A stretch of DNA of 64,000 nucleotides from Gymnogyps californianus. Lineage: Eukaryota; Chordata; Aves; Accipitriformes; Cathartidae. The stretch covers positions 18,661,698-18,725,697 of the forward strand of contig NC_059485.1 of NCBI RefSeq assembly GCF_018139145.2, written 5' to 3'. Positions 10,393 to 23,763 of this stretch are shown in pieces (position 1 is the stretch's first letter; the number at the start of each line of letters is the position of its first letter). The notes beneath the pieces were generated by a model. It had not been told where the DNA came from and did no database searches. It worked only from the letters and a program-made list of their open reading frames with translations. Both the position numbers and the translations under genes were made by a program.

Positions 10393-13300
10393 GTGAGTGC
10401 CGCAGTGCTGGGGTGAGCTTCCGCCCCTTTCTGCCAGGGGGCCTGCAAAATCCTAGCAAATCTTTCCTGCTTCTCCGTGGGCACAAATAACAAAATAAAT
10501 CCAACTCCAGTCTGTGTGGGGTTTATCCTGCTCCAAAACCAGTCCTTCTTGATGAGGTTTGGGGTTTTTTTGCCCCTCTCTAAGCCTTTGTTTGAGCCTG
10601 TTACTTAAACCTCCCCATTTTTCATATTACACTGATGAAAAAGCGGACTCTGCTTGTGAAAGCCACCCAACACGGGGAGGTGATGCTCAGAGCCTTCTGC
10701 CTCTGGGTAAGCTGCATCTCCTGGCCACATGTCTCGGGGCGAGCTGCTGCCTCAGTGGCTCTCTGGCTTCTGCAACAGACCAAAGTGCCTCTTTTGAATG
10801 GCGTGAAGTAGCTTCAGGGCACTCGTTGCTGGTCTCCGTTGGGAGCAGTGGCAGAGAGTGGCACTGCTGTGCTCTTCCCACGGTCCTGGCCTGGGGTGGG
10901 GATTTGCTGTAGCAAATGCTCCCCAGCCTGGTAGTGTGTGTTGGCCTTCAGGTCAGCTGAGGGTTATCATTATGTTCTTCTACTCCTGTGCTGATCCTGA
11001 TGAAATACTAATATGGTTGGGCCAGCTGCCCTGAACAAGTTTATTGGCAAAACCGTTGATGGCCAAAGTGTTTCAGTGCTTTTGGTGCCAGTGGAATCAC
11101 GCTGGGGCCATAAAAATGATGGGAAAAGGGATTATTAGCACTGAAACAAAGATAAGGCCTACAAGCCAGGGCTGACAATCCAGTGCTAAATAAAATCCTT
11201 GTAAAACAGCTCCCTTCAAACAGCACCCTTGGATTTTTTTATTTTTAATTTTTTTTTTAAATCTAACCTGCTACCCAGCAGAGCAGCTGTCCAAACCCTG
11301 GATTAATTTTAATGCTCTGCAGGCTGCGTTTCATTTCCTGGTGCTACTAATTCTCCTAAAAGCTGTGCACAGAGAGGATCTTGGCATGTTGCTGAGCCCG
11401 TCCCGCTGCTCTCATCGCAGTGGTGCTCCTGGGTGTGCTGCAGGACCCAAGTGACTGCTCTCCGCTGCATGTGGGACCCGTGATTTTCCTTTCAGCCCAT
11501 CAAATTGTTAGAGTGGGTCTTGGTACGGGAGGAAGACCTCTAGGAAAGCCTGTGTAGCTGACTCCTGGGGACACAAGGGACTGGGACACTTGTGAGTAGG
11601 TAGGTAATTGCAGACAACTCCATTGCTTGGAATCGAAGATGGCTTGTGAGGTTCTGTGAGCCTGCAGGATTTCCTGTGTCATGGTTTGCAAGGACAGACC
11701 TGAATAAATGGTGGAGGTCTGCTTCCTGGTAGAGGGCAAAACAAAGTGCTTTGCAGGACTTGTGCCTGAGAGAGCATCCACTGTGAAGGACGTGGCATCC
11801 AGAGCACCCTTCCGCACCCGGCAGGTCCCTGGTTGATGTGCTGGTGCTTTCAGGGAGCTGTGCTGGAGGTGGAGGGAGGGAGTGGGAGGCTGGTGTAAGA
11901 CCGTGGGATGAAGTCCCAACATGAGTCAGACCCACTGCAAACCTCATCACCTTCTGCTGCAAACGCCTCCTCTCATGTGAGTGCAGACATGCTCGTACGC
12001 TGTGGAACAGCCACCCTAGAGCAAACCCTGTGCACAGCCCTCCCTGCACAGTGGGTGTAAGGAGGAGCCCTGATTGCATGTAACAAGTCTTTAGGATGTT
12101 GCTTTATGCATGGCTAGAAGGTGCCTAGGATGCCAAGAGGAGGAGGAGTATGAAAACCCTCATAGGTTGGAAGGCTCCCTCCACAGCCAGAGCCTTGGAT
12201 GAATGAATGAGGAGTTGTTTTCTGTCCAGATCCTCCCAGGTTTTTTTCCTGGCTCCTTGATACTCAGTTAGGAACTGCTAATTAGCTACTCATTAAGGCT
12301 ATTAGCATGCCATCATGGAGGGGGCGGGGGGGGGAAAGGGATCACACTGCCAGCAGATTGTGATATCTGGACAGCAGGACAAGAGTGGAGCAGCATGTGA
12401 GGTTAACGAGCCCTGGTATGCTGATGAGGAAAGCAGGATTCCCACAAGTATTTATGAATGATTGCTGGGCTGCAGGGTGTCAGGAGAGAGAGAAGATCCT
12501 TTCCTTAAAGAACTTGTGAATTTGCTTTGAGCAGGTGCCACCGCTCCCCGTTCGAGGAGGGAGGGCACATGGCCAGCTGCAGCGGGGGACGCATGGCCAA
12601 AACCACCTCGGGAAGGGGCTCACCCACAGGGACATGAGGCTTTGGCAGGAGCGGGGCCATTCATGGGAGAGGTGGTAAGCTCATCTTCGGGGAGAGTTCA
12701 CTGCTCTGCGGAGAAGAATCCGCGCTCTGGCTTGCTGCTGTCCTGGGGGCCGCGAGCAGAGGAGTCGCCAAGTGAGGTGGAAGCAGCTGTCGTCTCCGGC
12801 GTGGATGAGATGCGACATCCTCATCTGACCGCCGGGATGTGATCCCCAGCCTTTTGCTTTGTGTCCTGCGGTTCCAGCGTGGCAGCGCCGGAGGAGGGGA
12901 GTGCCCTGTCGCTCTGCGGGAGGTCACAGGAGATTGTCCTGCTGTGGCACCACAGCTCCTGTGCAGGTCCTTGTGCCGGCATCAAGGCACCTGGCGGGGA
13001 ACTGGGGCCCCGAGGATGGACAGAAGAGCTGAGCCTCTGACTGATGAGCCTGCCAAACCCTCTCCTTCTCTCAAAAACAACCTTCCTTCTCATTTAGAGA
13101 GCCAGGTAGCTGGCTGGGCTGGTGAACAGGTCTGGGTTTCTTGTTGGTCTGGTTTTGTTGTTCCCCTTCAGGTAACCCACAAGTGGTGGGTGTGGTCAGC
13201 TGGGACAGGCTCCCAGCTCTCTGTCTCTGGAGCAGCGCTCCGGGATTAACCCCAAACTCCTGATGGCAGTGAGCCTAGGATGTAGCGAGGGGGAGACAAC

Positions 13301-16300
13301 AGCAAATGGGGCTTGGTTGAACAGGAGCAGGGGCAGCGCCTGCCTTGTCCAAACCATTCTCAGTTTGGTGTCATGTTTTGCAGTGTGCCAAGAGATTTCA
13401 CACGTGCTGGCAGCACAGAGAAATGAGCTGCCTTTCGCTTGTCCTTCCTTCTTCTGTGCCCCTGTGAAGTTTTAGGGGTGGGACTGAGAAACACTTTTCA
13501 TTGCTCTCTCTCCTCTTCCTTCTGCAGGAGGCAGGGGCTGCTTCTCAGCCTCTGGTTGCCTGCAGCTCTTACCTGTCAGCCTGCGCAGGGAGGTCTCTGC
13601 ATATGCTTTTGCATGCCTGACCCCTTGCCGTTCCCTCAGCCTTGCACCTGGAAGGAGCAGACCACGCTGGAGCTCTTCACTGCCTCCTCTCTCCCTTGTC
13701 TGTTGTGCAACATGCTGAGCTCTTCAGAAACTGGCTCTATGCCCCACTGAAGCTGGGAAGAAGCTAACTGGTAGCACGGTTGGTGTGAGCTTATTGGGAA
13801 TTAAGCCCATGGGAGGAAAAGAAAGAAGCTGAAAGGAGGTGGCTGGATTTGAGCTTAGACCGGGACCCTGGAATTAATTTTCCTAGTACTCATGGGGATG
13901 TTTTGGGTGGCCTTCCACAATGTCTGCATGAGGGTCAATCTTGCATCTCTGTTGAACTTAGCGTGGGTATACGGCCCCCTCCTGAAACAGCTTTGCTTGC
14001 AGAGATGCCCATCCTGTGCTTTCAGCTGGGTAGTGGTGCCGGTTCCTCTGCCCCAGTGGTGTGCTGTTTAGTAAGAGGAAGACTCCTGGCTCTGAGGCTT
14101 CAGCCTGGTACGTGGGCAATGTAGCACCCCTCATGCAAGAGGAACAGAAGGGCCTTTTTACACCAGCCCGTGCCCTGGTGCTGAGCAAAACCTTTTGTGT
14201 TGCTCGCAGTGGCTGAGGGATCAGCCTGTCCGTGCTGAGAGGAAGTACTGGAGAGGCAGCGGGTCTCTGTCCTTGCTGCCCCCTCTGTCCTTCGGTGCAT
14301 GTCCTCCCCAACACTTCAAATTCAGAAAGAAGAAAGGTTTTGCAACAATCATTATCGTCAAGCTCAAGAAGATGGTTAATCTTTTAGAGGTGCCGATGTT
14401 GCCGGGCGTAACTCTGGGTGGCAGAGAGGTGAGCAGCTTCAAGGCAGAAGAGTATAAGGATGGTTGGCCTTCAGCTTGTGGGCTTGCTCCTGTCCCTAGC
14501 ATTTCTCCTCCAGGGACTTCTTGATCTTTCCCTTCTGATCGTTCTGGGCTTGATCATTGATTTACTTGTTTGGCAGAAATCAGGAACAAGCTCCTTCAGC
14601 AAGCAGAAAAGCTTTTTGGGGTAGACGAAGTCCTGGCTCCCTCTGTGGTGGCTCCCCATGCCCAGGGAGGAGGGACCGTAGCCCTTCTGCCCAAGCAGGG
14701 GAGAGGTTTGGAGAGGATCACCTCTCGGGCAGGCCAGGGAGCAGCTCTGCCTCTGGTCCAGCTCCAGGACTGCGCTGGAGGATGCAGCTGCCTGTAGCCC
14801 CTTGGAGAGAGAAGAGACCAAGAGCAACAAAATCCTTGGGAAACTGGGATCAGTGAGATCAGATGTGACCCTGTTGGTCTGCGGGCCTTGAAACCCAACT
14901 CCTTGTCCTTGGGAGCGGTGTCCTGCACAGAGGAGTGGGTACGGCGGGTGGCTGTCCTTTTCCTTGTGCCCTGGCAGCTGGGCTATGTTCAGCACGCAGC
15001 CTTGGCCCTCCCTCACGCAGGGCAGCAGAGCAGTGGTGGCTGTGTCTGGGCATGCTGTGGGGCTGGGAGGGGATAGTCTTGGGTCAGAGGGTGGTGCGGG
15101 TGGTGGCTGAGCCATCGCAGACGAGCACAGGGGTACTGGGGCTGGTTCCTCCTTCCATGTGCGATTTTCCTATGTGTTGGGTGGGTCTCCTCCCGGGCTC
15201 GGTGCCTGTGTCACGGCGTTTCCTGCTGTGTCCCCGGAGCGATGCTATCTCGCGGTGGCAGTCTGGATCTGGGCTCCGATTGACGTGTTTGTGCGTTGAA
15301 TAATCACAGCTTTCAAACAGCAGTTCCTATGTTGTATGAGTTGACATTTGGAGAGGAGCAGCAGCAGCTTATTAAATTGAAAGTAGGGGAGGAAAAAAAA
15401 AGATGCGATGCTAGGTAGTGCTGTGCTCCAGGTTGCCTCTTTGCTCGCATTTTTTAGCTCTCTGCCTTTCTCTCCTTCCCTCTTGTCCTCTCGGTTCTGC
15501 TGGTTTCGATTCGATGTCTTCAGATCCACTGGCAGGACTTTGCACGCAGTGAACTGTCTTTACACCTTAAAAAGCTCGGGGAGCTTGGGAAAGAGACACT
15601 TTTTTTGAGACACGGAAGATGGAGTGGCTGGTCGCTGCTCTGAGGCTGCAGTGTCCAGCCTGTCTCTCATCATATTCAATGTAAACCCCACAGGTTTTAC
15701 ATTAGATAAACTATTTTAGCTGGGTAAACTTGACTTCACTCACTTTGTGGCTGGTTTTTACCTTAAGGCCTTTGTTTGCTTTAAATTCTGGAAGTATTTT
15801 GCTCCTCAGCCCTGGCGTAGCAGGGTCATGGTCATTCATGCCCGAAGATGCTGTGTTTTTCAGAAACCAGAGACAAATGATCTTGCCTTGGGAAGAGGCT
15901 GCGGGAGGGGGAGAGATTCTGAAGACAATCATGTGAGATGCTCTTTTGGGCTGCAATGGCTAATAATTGATTGTTTTTACAAGAATTGAGCAGGAGGGGT
16001 TTATTGTTCATTTGTTATGGCTATTGAGAAGTGATTTTGGTCGGGGAGTGGGAGGCAGGGCAAACTCCAGATGTAAAGACGAGATTGGCAACAAAAAGCA
16101 TGCGGCATCCAGGCTGCTCAGAAAAGAGCAGAGCGGTGATATTACGGAGACATTTCCTATTGTGTTTTGTTATTTTTCCCTTTTGTTGCAATGAAATACG
16201 GTCAGTCCTACCCTGGGAGCGCCAGCTCTGCATGATGCCGACTGTCCTCTGCCGCTGCCGCTTTCTCAGCGTCAATGAGGTTTTGTCTCCGGGCACTCCA

Positions 16301-17201
16301 GCCCTGCAGTGCTGCATCAGATGGTGCTGCTGGCAGTGGGCTGTGCGGAGCTCGAGGAGACCGGAGGTCTGGTTTCTGTCCTCGGTTTGGCTGTTGATTT
16401 GCTCTTGGCTGTGCCATAAAGAGTTTTGTGGAGGAGGAGATGGCAGTAAATCCTTTTGCAATTTGCAACATTTGTGGTGCTTCAGTTTTCCCATTCACAA
16501 AGCAAGATTATTATCGTCACCAAGTACAGAGCATGTGAATACCTGCAGGAGAGAGGTTTGATAGAGGTGCATAGCATTGATGCCAGCAGCAAGAACTGTA
16601 TGTGGTTCTAATTGTAGGATTTTTATTCCTTTAAAAAAAACCAAACCAACCCAAACCATTTTCTTTTAATGTGGAAAGTCTTATTGGACTTGGGGTGATG
16701 AAGAATGAGTGAAATTTTTTATTTCTTTATAAAAATGACCCTTTTAACTGGGATAACCCTATTAGAGTTAAATAGCAGGAAGTTTTTAAGTATTAGGATT
16801 TTGGTCTGCTGATTATTCTGAGGAATAATATTTATACTGCAGTAGTGCCTGGAGGCCCTGACTCTGGCCAAGTCTTTGTTGTGCTCAACTGTATTTGACC
16901 GATTCCTGCCAGGAAGATGTTGGGGGCTGTGGGTACATCAGGCTGGACAGGGTGGGAGCAGGGGCTGTTGCCTGGGGCAGGGGGGGCAAGGGGTACCCAG
17001 GGGCATGCGGCAGGGATGTGCCTTCCGACCCCCTCTGGGGAGGGAGTTCTGCAGCACCCGTACCCCTCGGCGGGCGGGCGGGTGTGGGATGGGCAGAGGG
17101 GGTCCGAGCTGTCCATTGGGCATCACCACCGGTGGGCTGGAGGGGTAGGACATGGCCTGGGCTGTGGCTCTGACGGGGTGGCATGTCCTTCTGCTCCCCA
17201 G
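10393..17201 (+). other. Intron between two supported exons
   Basis: This is a phase-1 intron of about 6.8 kb, starting GTGAGT and ending CTGCTCCCCAG. It holds no further exon that I can support. A run of G at 12320-12340 has quadruplex potential. The stretch at about 11040-11225 is A+T-rich and repeat-free and might be a conserved non-coding element, which cannot be judged from one sequence. Around 13120-13150 there is a fine acceptor-like tract but no donor follows it. Confidence 0.5.
12320..12340 (+). repeat. G-rich run with quadruplex potential
   Basis: Runs of five, nine and three G are separated by a single C and by AAA. This satisfies the usual pattern of four G3 tracts with short loops, on the plus strand, which is also the presumed sense strand of the intron. 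Folding is inferred from the pattern only. Confidence 0.5.
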
Positions 17202-17419
17202 GGGAGGCCTGGCGGCTGGAGGATGACTGCACGGACCCCCCCAGGGACCCCCAGCTCGGCACGGCGGTGGAGGATGCCCCATTCAGCTACTTCCGCACCC
17301 GCTCCTTCTACATGAGGAAGAGCCTGTCGGTCGACAACCACCTGGGGTCCCTCAGCTATGCTGTCCACCCGGCAGAGACGAAGGCCGAGCGTGTCAAGAC
17401 TAAGCTGCGGCGGCAGTTC
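17202..17419 (+). CDS. Internal coding exon of the same unrecognised gene (partial CDS)
   Basis: The exon is 218 bases long, between CTGCTCCCCAG and CAGTTC|GTGAGT. Two bases complete the codon split by the previous intron (phase 1), followed by 72 whole codons, so the next intron is phase 0. The peptide opens with an acidic stretch (WRLEDDCTD), continues to PFSYFRTRSFYMRKSLSVDN, then HLGSLSYAVHP, and ends in a basic, probably helical part (ETKAERVKTKLRRQF). Serines preceded by basic residues (RTRS, RKSLS) look like targets for basophilic kinases. Third positions are strongly G/C, typical of a coding exon in G+C-rich bird DNA. I do not recognise the protein. A scaffold or signalling protein would fit this composition, but that is only an impression. 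The minus strand is also open here, but splice signals and phase agreement favour the plus strand. Confidence 0.7.
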
Positions 17420-18257
17420 GTGAGTATTGGGGCGTCTGGCCCCGCTGTGTTCACGCGCGTGGCTTCCCAAAAACACCAACATGTCAGAGAGCTATTTTTA
17501 TGCACAGCATTACCAAAACAGCAGAAAAAGAGGCTGCTCCAGCCTGGTGGAGCAGATGGCGGCAGCAGCTCGAGTTTGCCCACATCGTGGCAGAGCCCCT
17601 GCCTGCCTCACCTGGCAGGGTTTCTGGCTGTCTGCTTCCCACCGGGCTGTCGCTGGCTCGGAGGCGGCTGTTGCTCAGCTGGGTGATGCGTGGGGCGAGT
17701 GCCTTGTCTCTGGGCGCCGCTGTCCAAAGTATGAAACAAGGTTGAAAGTAGGAAATGAGTTTTCCTGTTCTCTGCCTCACATGCATGAGCAACTGGGTCT
17801 TTTTGAGAGCTTGCCCTGGGCCAGCAGATGGGCGCAGTGAGGGACTGTGGTGAGCAATGAGCCAGCACTGAGACCCCGGGGCAGCTCAGCCCTTTCTGGC
17901 CCTTCAGAGCATCCTGGTGGCAGGATGGCAGGGAGATGCCAGGGCTGTGCCGCAGCTGCGGGAGACTGATCAATGTTTAATGGGCTTTGCCTCTTCTCTT
18001 TCTCAGAGACACCTGATACAGGGATTCATATGGCCTTCCTCCTGTCTCGTTACCGGCCTTGGGGTTGTAATGAGGGCTTGGGTGTCCCTGTGTTGAAAAG
18101 CACTTGATGTTGGTTGGAAATGGGTGAGAGCATTGGTACAATGGGGGAGCAGAGGGGGGAGTGGGTGCCCATGCAACCCAAAGTGCTGCCGAGAGCTGCC
18201 GGCCGAGGCAGTGGTGCTCACTCTGCCATAGGCTTTGGACAGATGCATCTTTTGAGA

Positions 18258-18276
18258 CCCCACCCCCCCACCCCCC
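18258..18276 (-). repeat. C-rich run, G-quadruplex motif on the minus strand
   Basis: Runs of four, seven and six C are separated by single A residues. On the minus strand this gives enough G tracts with one-base loops for a quadruplex. Formation in cells is inference. Confidence 0.45.
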
Positions 18277-21200
18277 GAATTTGCTAACTTTCCTCTAGCC
18301 CGGAGGAGGGGCTGATCCCCCTGCCGGGTTGCACAGACTGGTGCTGCTTCTGGTGTCCCCTGGGCTGCGTCGCTACTGGACGGTGTAGTTTTGGGGGCTC
18401 GCCCTCTCTGCTTGTGCTTGGACGGACTGTTGAATGTAACTGCTCCTTTTCTCCCTGGGAGGACGGTTGTGACCTCGGCAGCGTGGTGATGCTTTTCCGT
18501 GTGCAGCAGCAGTAGTGGATGCCCGAGGGGGTGAGTCTGGGGGAGCTGGTTGCGACCCCAGCACTGCCAGCAGCACCCGTGAACAGTCCCTGTGGGAGTT
18601 GCTGCCTCTGGCTCAGGAAGCAGGTGAAAGCCTGAGGGATGGAGACGAGCAGAAGCAGGATGGGGTGTCCAATGAGCGGCTGAAAGATGTTGGAGGTGTT
18701 TAAGATGAGGCGGTCCTGCTGTGGGGTAAGGCATGTATGTCTGCTTTATCTGTCTTTCAGCCTGGATCTGCAGCCCCAAGCTGCACCCAGGAGAGTGGGA
18801 GGGAGAGGAGATGGCTGAGATGCTGGAGACCATTCCTCTTTCAGAGGTGGTCTTTCAGTATCTCTGTGGGACCTGTCACCCACAGCCTCCCTTCTGCAGC
18901 AGAGATGGGCGCAAAAGGCGTGGAAGGACTGGGGCTCTCAGCCCAAGCAGCGTCCTGGTGCCAGCAGAGAGGTGGGCTCGGCCCTTCCCCGTGGGGCCAG
19001 CCGCTGCCTGCTCCAGTACTATGCCAGCGCCTCTCTGTGTTGTCTGCGGCTGGCTTGCTTTGGTCTTTGACTTCATGAGGTTTTGGAGACCTTTAGCTTT
19101 CCTTGGTGTACCCACAGAGCTGACTGTCTGTCAAGGAACAGAGCAGGATTTTTGTAGGGTGTTTTGGTTTTTTTTTTTTTTCTTGCTGTGTTATTTCTGG
19201 TTTGTTTTAACAGCTAAAAGATGTTGTTGCTGTAGGCTTGGTCACAGGCTGTGACCTTGTGAGACCTACTGAGAAAAACACTCATCCTACCTGGAAAGGG
19301 CATCATCAGCAGGGCCCTTCAGTGGAGGCTCGGGGCAGTGAGTGTGCAGGAAGCTGAGCCGGCAGCTCGTTAGCTGAGGCTCGGGCTGGTATGGGACCAG
19401 TATTCCCTACACAGCTAGAGAGCCTGGTTTTTAAGTTCAAAGTAAAGGTCCTGCCAACCTGAGGAAGTTATTTCCAAGAACAGGTAGCTAATGCTGGGCT
19501 CCATGTCCTCCCAAGGTTTGGTAATTACTTTCCATCTCTGTGCCGGAGGCGTTGCAGTTTCCCCTGGGTTCGTGTTGTGCCCCGGCCCGCTGCGTGACGC
19601 CTGCTCTGCCCAGCCCCGGCTCTCTGAGCACGGCTGGTGGCAGAATTGGTGCCAGGTGAGAGCTGCTCTCCTCGTGCATGGCAGAGCATTTACAGTGGAG
19701 AATATGATTTGCCTTTTCTGCAGTGGCTCATCTGGGACCTTTTAGGAAAGTTCATATTTAAAGCTTGATTCATTTTTCTGGGCTGTTGTACTTACCCAGC
19801 TCGTAACATTAGATTTCTGGCTTTGCTCTTTCCGTGCTGACAGTCTGAGCTGCCTTTGCCTTGCACTGCAGCTGCTTGGCTTTCTATTTTGGGAATTGCT
19901 GAGCGAGGGAAAAGGCTCCTGATGCAGGGCTTTTGGGGGGGCAGCCTGGACCCTAACCTGGCAGGGTGGATGGGGATGGGGCAGAACTATTGCCCACATG
20001 CATCCGGTACCGCGCAGCTGTCTCGCATCCATTTGGTTAGGCTCTGCCTAGCAAAGGCTTTGTGTTGGCCATGGACATCTAAGCTTCTCCAAGGGAGAAT
20101 TTATTATAGCTCATGTGAAAACTTGCCTCCCTGCACCCCTGGGGTATGGCATGCTGGAGTGCTGCCGGTGTTGCCAAGGCATCTTTCCACTTCCCTGCCG
20201 GTGCAGAGGGAGCACCTGCAAATCCTGCTTGGCCCTGCTCCCCAGCAGCGGCCGCCCTTCCCCTGTCTGCTGGAGGTGAGCACGCCTGCCTTCCTCCAAG
20301 AGCGCAGTGGAGGGCGGATTTCCCCCAGCCACGTAGCTGGTGGCATGTGTCTGCGGTCCTGCTGCTGGCATATGATGGATCTGCACGTACAGATTACTTG
20401 TATTTGCATAATTTGAATTTTAAATGAATTCCAATTTTTGTGATTGTCAGAACGAGTTTTGTTTCTGATAAGCCTTTCCTTTTAACTCCTCTAAGGCTTG
20501 TAATGTTGGCGATGTTTCTGCCTTTGAGAAAGAGGAGCATCCGATTACTTTTGACATCTGTCTCTCACACGGATCCCCTGCCTTGCCCCAGTGGGTCCAG
20601 TGTGTCAGTGCTGTGACAGAGGCGGTGGCCATGGCCAGGGCTGGGACCACGCTCTGAGACCTTGTCCATGTTGTTATGGGTCACTCCGTGATGGACAAGT
20701 AACTGTTTTGGGTTTCGTGCCGAGCTGGCTCTGTCTTGCCTCCGAGGCGGACAGCAAGGAGCAGGGATGGGACCTTCTGCAGTGTCTCTTTGCCTGGGGG
20801 AAGGAGGAGAGCAGTGATGGCTGCGTTACAGGCTGTGGTGAAACTTCTGTCTTCACAGGAGCCCTCATCATTAAAGGCAGAATGAACCCTATTAAACTCA
20901 GTATTAGCCTTACGGAGCATTAAAGGAGGTCACCCAGGACTGAGTCACTGTCTGTAATGGCTGCTAGGACAGTCAGTGCAGATTACAGCAGGGCTCTGAG
21001 TAAATTTGTACTCTCTCTTTTTCCCCTTGGGGTTTTGAAGTACTCTATCTAGGCCAGTCGCTCTGGTATTGCCCACTGACCTTGTGATGTTATAAGGAAA
21101 CCTATTAAGCTGATGGTGCAGATCCTGCTGCTCCCCGAAGAGGAAGAGCCAGCAGTGCCCGGGGTCCCGGCATGCTGGCTGATGGGTCATTAGCTTGATT

Positions 21201-23730
21201 TGTAGCAGGTCTCTATCCTGACCCCCTGCTCCTCAGAAATGAAATGCTGTTCTTTGTGCATCACGAAAGAGTTAGCCAGTTTGTGCAGGTGAGATGGAGG
21301 AGAGCGGTGGTTGGCATTGCCATCCCCCAGCAGCTGGTCCAGCTCTGCCATCCCTGGTGCTGTCCCAACTGGCCTGACACTTCTGCTTGCTTTAGTTCAT
21401 GCATGTTTCAGGTAGGTGAGACTGAAGGTTGTGTTGCTTTCCTGGCTGTGTTCTCATGCACTGATTTATTTTATTTTTTAATTATTATTATTTTTTGTAT
21501 GGTATTTTTTCCAGGCAATCATTCTGTTATGAAATGTCTGTGCCCTCCAGGAAAGACCTAGAGCCCTGTTTGTCTTGGAAGCTCTACAGATGAGTTGAGC
21601 AGAAGTAATCCTTGCCTTACAAAACCCATAATGAAGGAGAAAAGGCTAACCAGAATGGTAGAGCCTGGGAAAAGGAGGCAGTGAGGAGACAAACTTGCTT
21701 TGTGGCAGAAACCTGATCAAATCTGGTGCTCACTGAAGTTACTAACAGTGCCTGGGCTGCAGAAGGAGGCAGGCACCGGCTGACAGGTACCCATCCAGGT
21801 TTTCCTATTCCCATGGATAATGATAGTCCAGAAACTCCTCCTGTTCCTGATGGACACTGCAGTGACGTTGGGGAGCGGGAGTGCATGGGTCTGTGCAGAA
21901 GCCGCCTCACCCCAGAGCAGCACCGGTCCATGGGATGTGAATATCCTGGTCTAGGTTGTTGGTGCTGGGCGAGCCGGGCAGAGCCAGGAGCAGGATGGTT
22001 TCTGCTTAGTGAGACCCATCCCTGCGTTATCCTGATGGTTTGGTCTTGTTCCTAAGTGTGCAGGGACTTACCGAGTCTGTTGGGTGCAGTCCGTCGTCTC
22101 CTGTGTGCAGCTGGTGCCGGAGGCTCTGGTGTGATGCTTATGGTGACAGCAAAGTCAGGCTCAGCCCTGCTATAATCCTGCCGATGCCAGTGAAATCACA
22201 CCGGTGGTAACACTCTCCCGCATGCTTTATTTTATTTAGTTGTGTTCTGACACTGCTACAAAACCTCACGCTTTCATACGTGATTTCAGAAAATGTTAGC
22301 AAACAGCCAGTTGATACTTGTTTGTGCCCTGTAGTTCAGTGTAACAAAAAAAAAGGAAAAAAAAAAAATCAGAGGCTGCAGCTATACAAGAGGCAGGCCA
22401 ACTGTGTTTCATGAAAAGGTGGAGTAGAGTGACGAGAGTCGTACTGGATCTACGCACATGCTGCCCTCAGTTTTGCAAAGCACAATTGCACTGTCTTAGG
22501 GAGGTGAATGCAAAGATGTATGAAGGACGCACACTGTGTATCATCTAACTGTGCCCAACCCCACCTTGGCAGATTGCTCACTTGCTGGCTATTGTTCACT
22601 GATGAGTATTTAAAAAAAAATTTGAACCTGATAAATAATGTGAGACTTGAGCTGGATAGCAGCTTATTTGCTGGAGAGCAGGCAGCAGAGCAGTCCCTGG
22701 GAGCAGGCACCGAGTGGGAGAGGCTGCCTGTGAATCACTCCGCTTTGCAAATTAGTGCGGGAGTCAACCGACACAGTAATGCTTGAAACCGAAACATACC
22801 CAGCTCATTTCTTTGGCGAGCATGGTTTTAGTTGCAACGGCAGCTTGCAGCGTCCCAGCAAATGCTTTGCGGTGCCTGTAGTAAAAGTGGCGATGGCTTG
22901 GGAAGAGGAGAGCGTGCTGCGGGTTTGCTCTTAGCATCCCCACGCAAAGGGAAACGTCTCCTGTGGGGAGGAATTAGAGGGGCAGCTTTGTGGGGACCAC
23001 TCAAAGCCGGGCTGGTAGAGAGGGGGTTCCTGGTGGTGTATGTGGACAGTGCGATACATCCCACTTCTTCAAAGTCAAACTGGGAACAGGTATCTGTGAT
23101 AAACAGTGTAAACGGAGCAAGCTGGGGTGGATGTGCCCACGGCTGCTCTTTGGGACTGAGGATGTGCAGCGAATGCTTCGCACTCATGATACGGAGTGAA
23201 GTGGCCCTGAGATGCTGTGCAAGTTCAGTGCTGGCAGAAATGATCTTATGTGCTGTTTGCCGCAGGGAGATGCTGCTGCTTTGCTTGGTGGGTGTGGAGG
23301 GGCTTGGTGAGGCGCGAGGGCATCTTCTGAGGATGAGTCTTACTCAGCAAAGTTTGGTTTTTGGCCAGCCGTGCCGGCTCCCCTTCGCTGCTGGAGCCAG
23401 GCATCTCTGGCACCCATCTCCTATTGCAGGGTCGGCATGTCTCCAAGACGTGAGGCATGGGCAGGGCAGCAGGATCCCAGAGCAGCAGTAGTTATTTTTC
23501 TCAAAATCTGGATTAGCCTGTAGGGCTGTGCTCCTCCTGTTCACCTCCACCATGGGCTGTTTTGTGCTTGGCTGCATCTCTGCCATTAGGATGGGGGAAA
23601 ATCCCCCAGCGCAGTCTAGGAATTTATTCTGCACCTTGGGCATTTAACATCAAATTTTGGTTACTTTGATGCTTATGAATGCAAATACCTTGGAGAGCTT
23701 GGCTGAGACAGGCACGAGATGGGCAAATAA

Positions 23731-23763
23731 TTCTTTTTCTTTTTTTTTTTTCTTTTTTTTCCC
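23731..23763 (+). repeat. T/C low-complexity tract
   Basis: This is an almost pure T tract interrupted by a few C, about 33 bases long. It could be the decayed poly(A) end of a minus-strand retroposon, but nothing recognisable follows it, so it is listed only as low-complexity sequence. Confidence 0.6.

Noticed and set aside
18003..18833. 276-codon open frame on the minus strand
   Set aside because: It runs through a low-complexity C run and shows no protein-like pattern.
21237..21288. 52-base exon-like segment with a good acceptor (CCCCCTGCTCCTCAG) and donor (CAG|GTGAGA)
   Set aside because: In phase 0, required after the 17202 exon, it meets TGA in the second codon. It could only be used if an unseen exon changed the phase.
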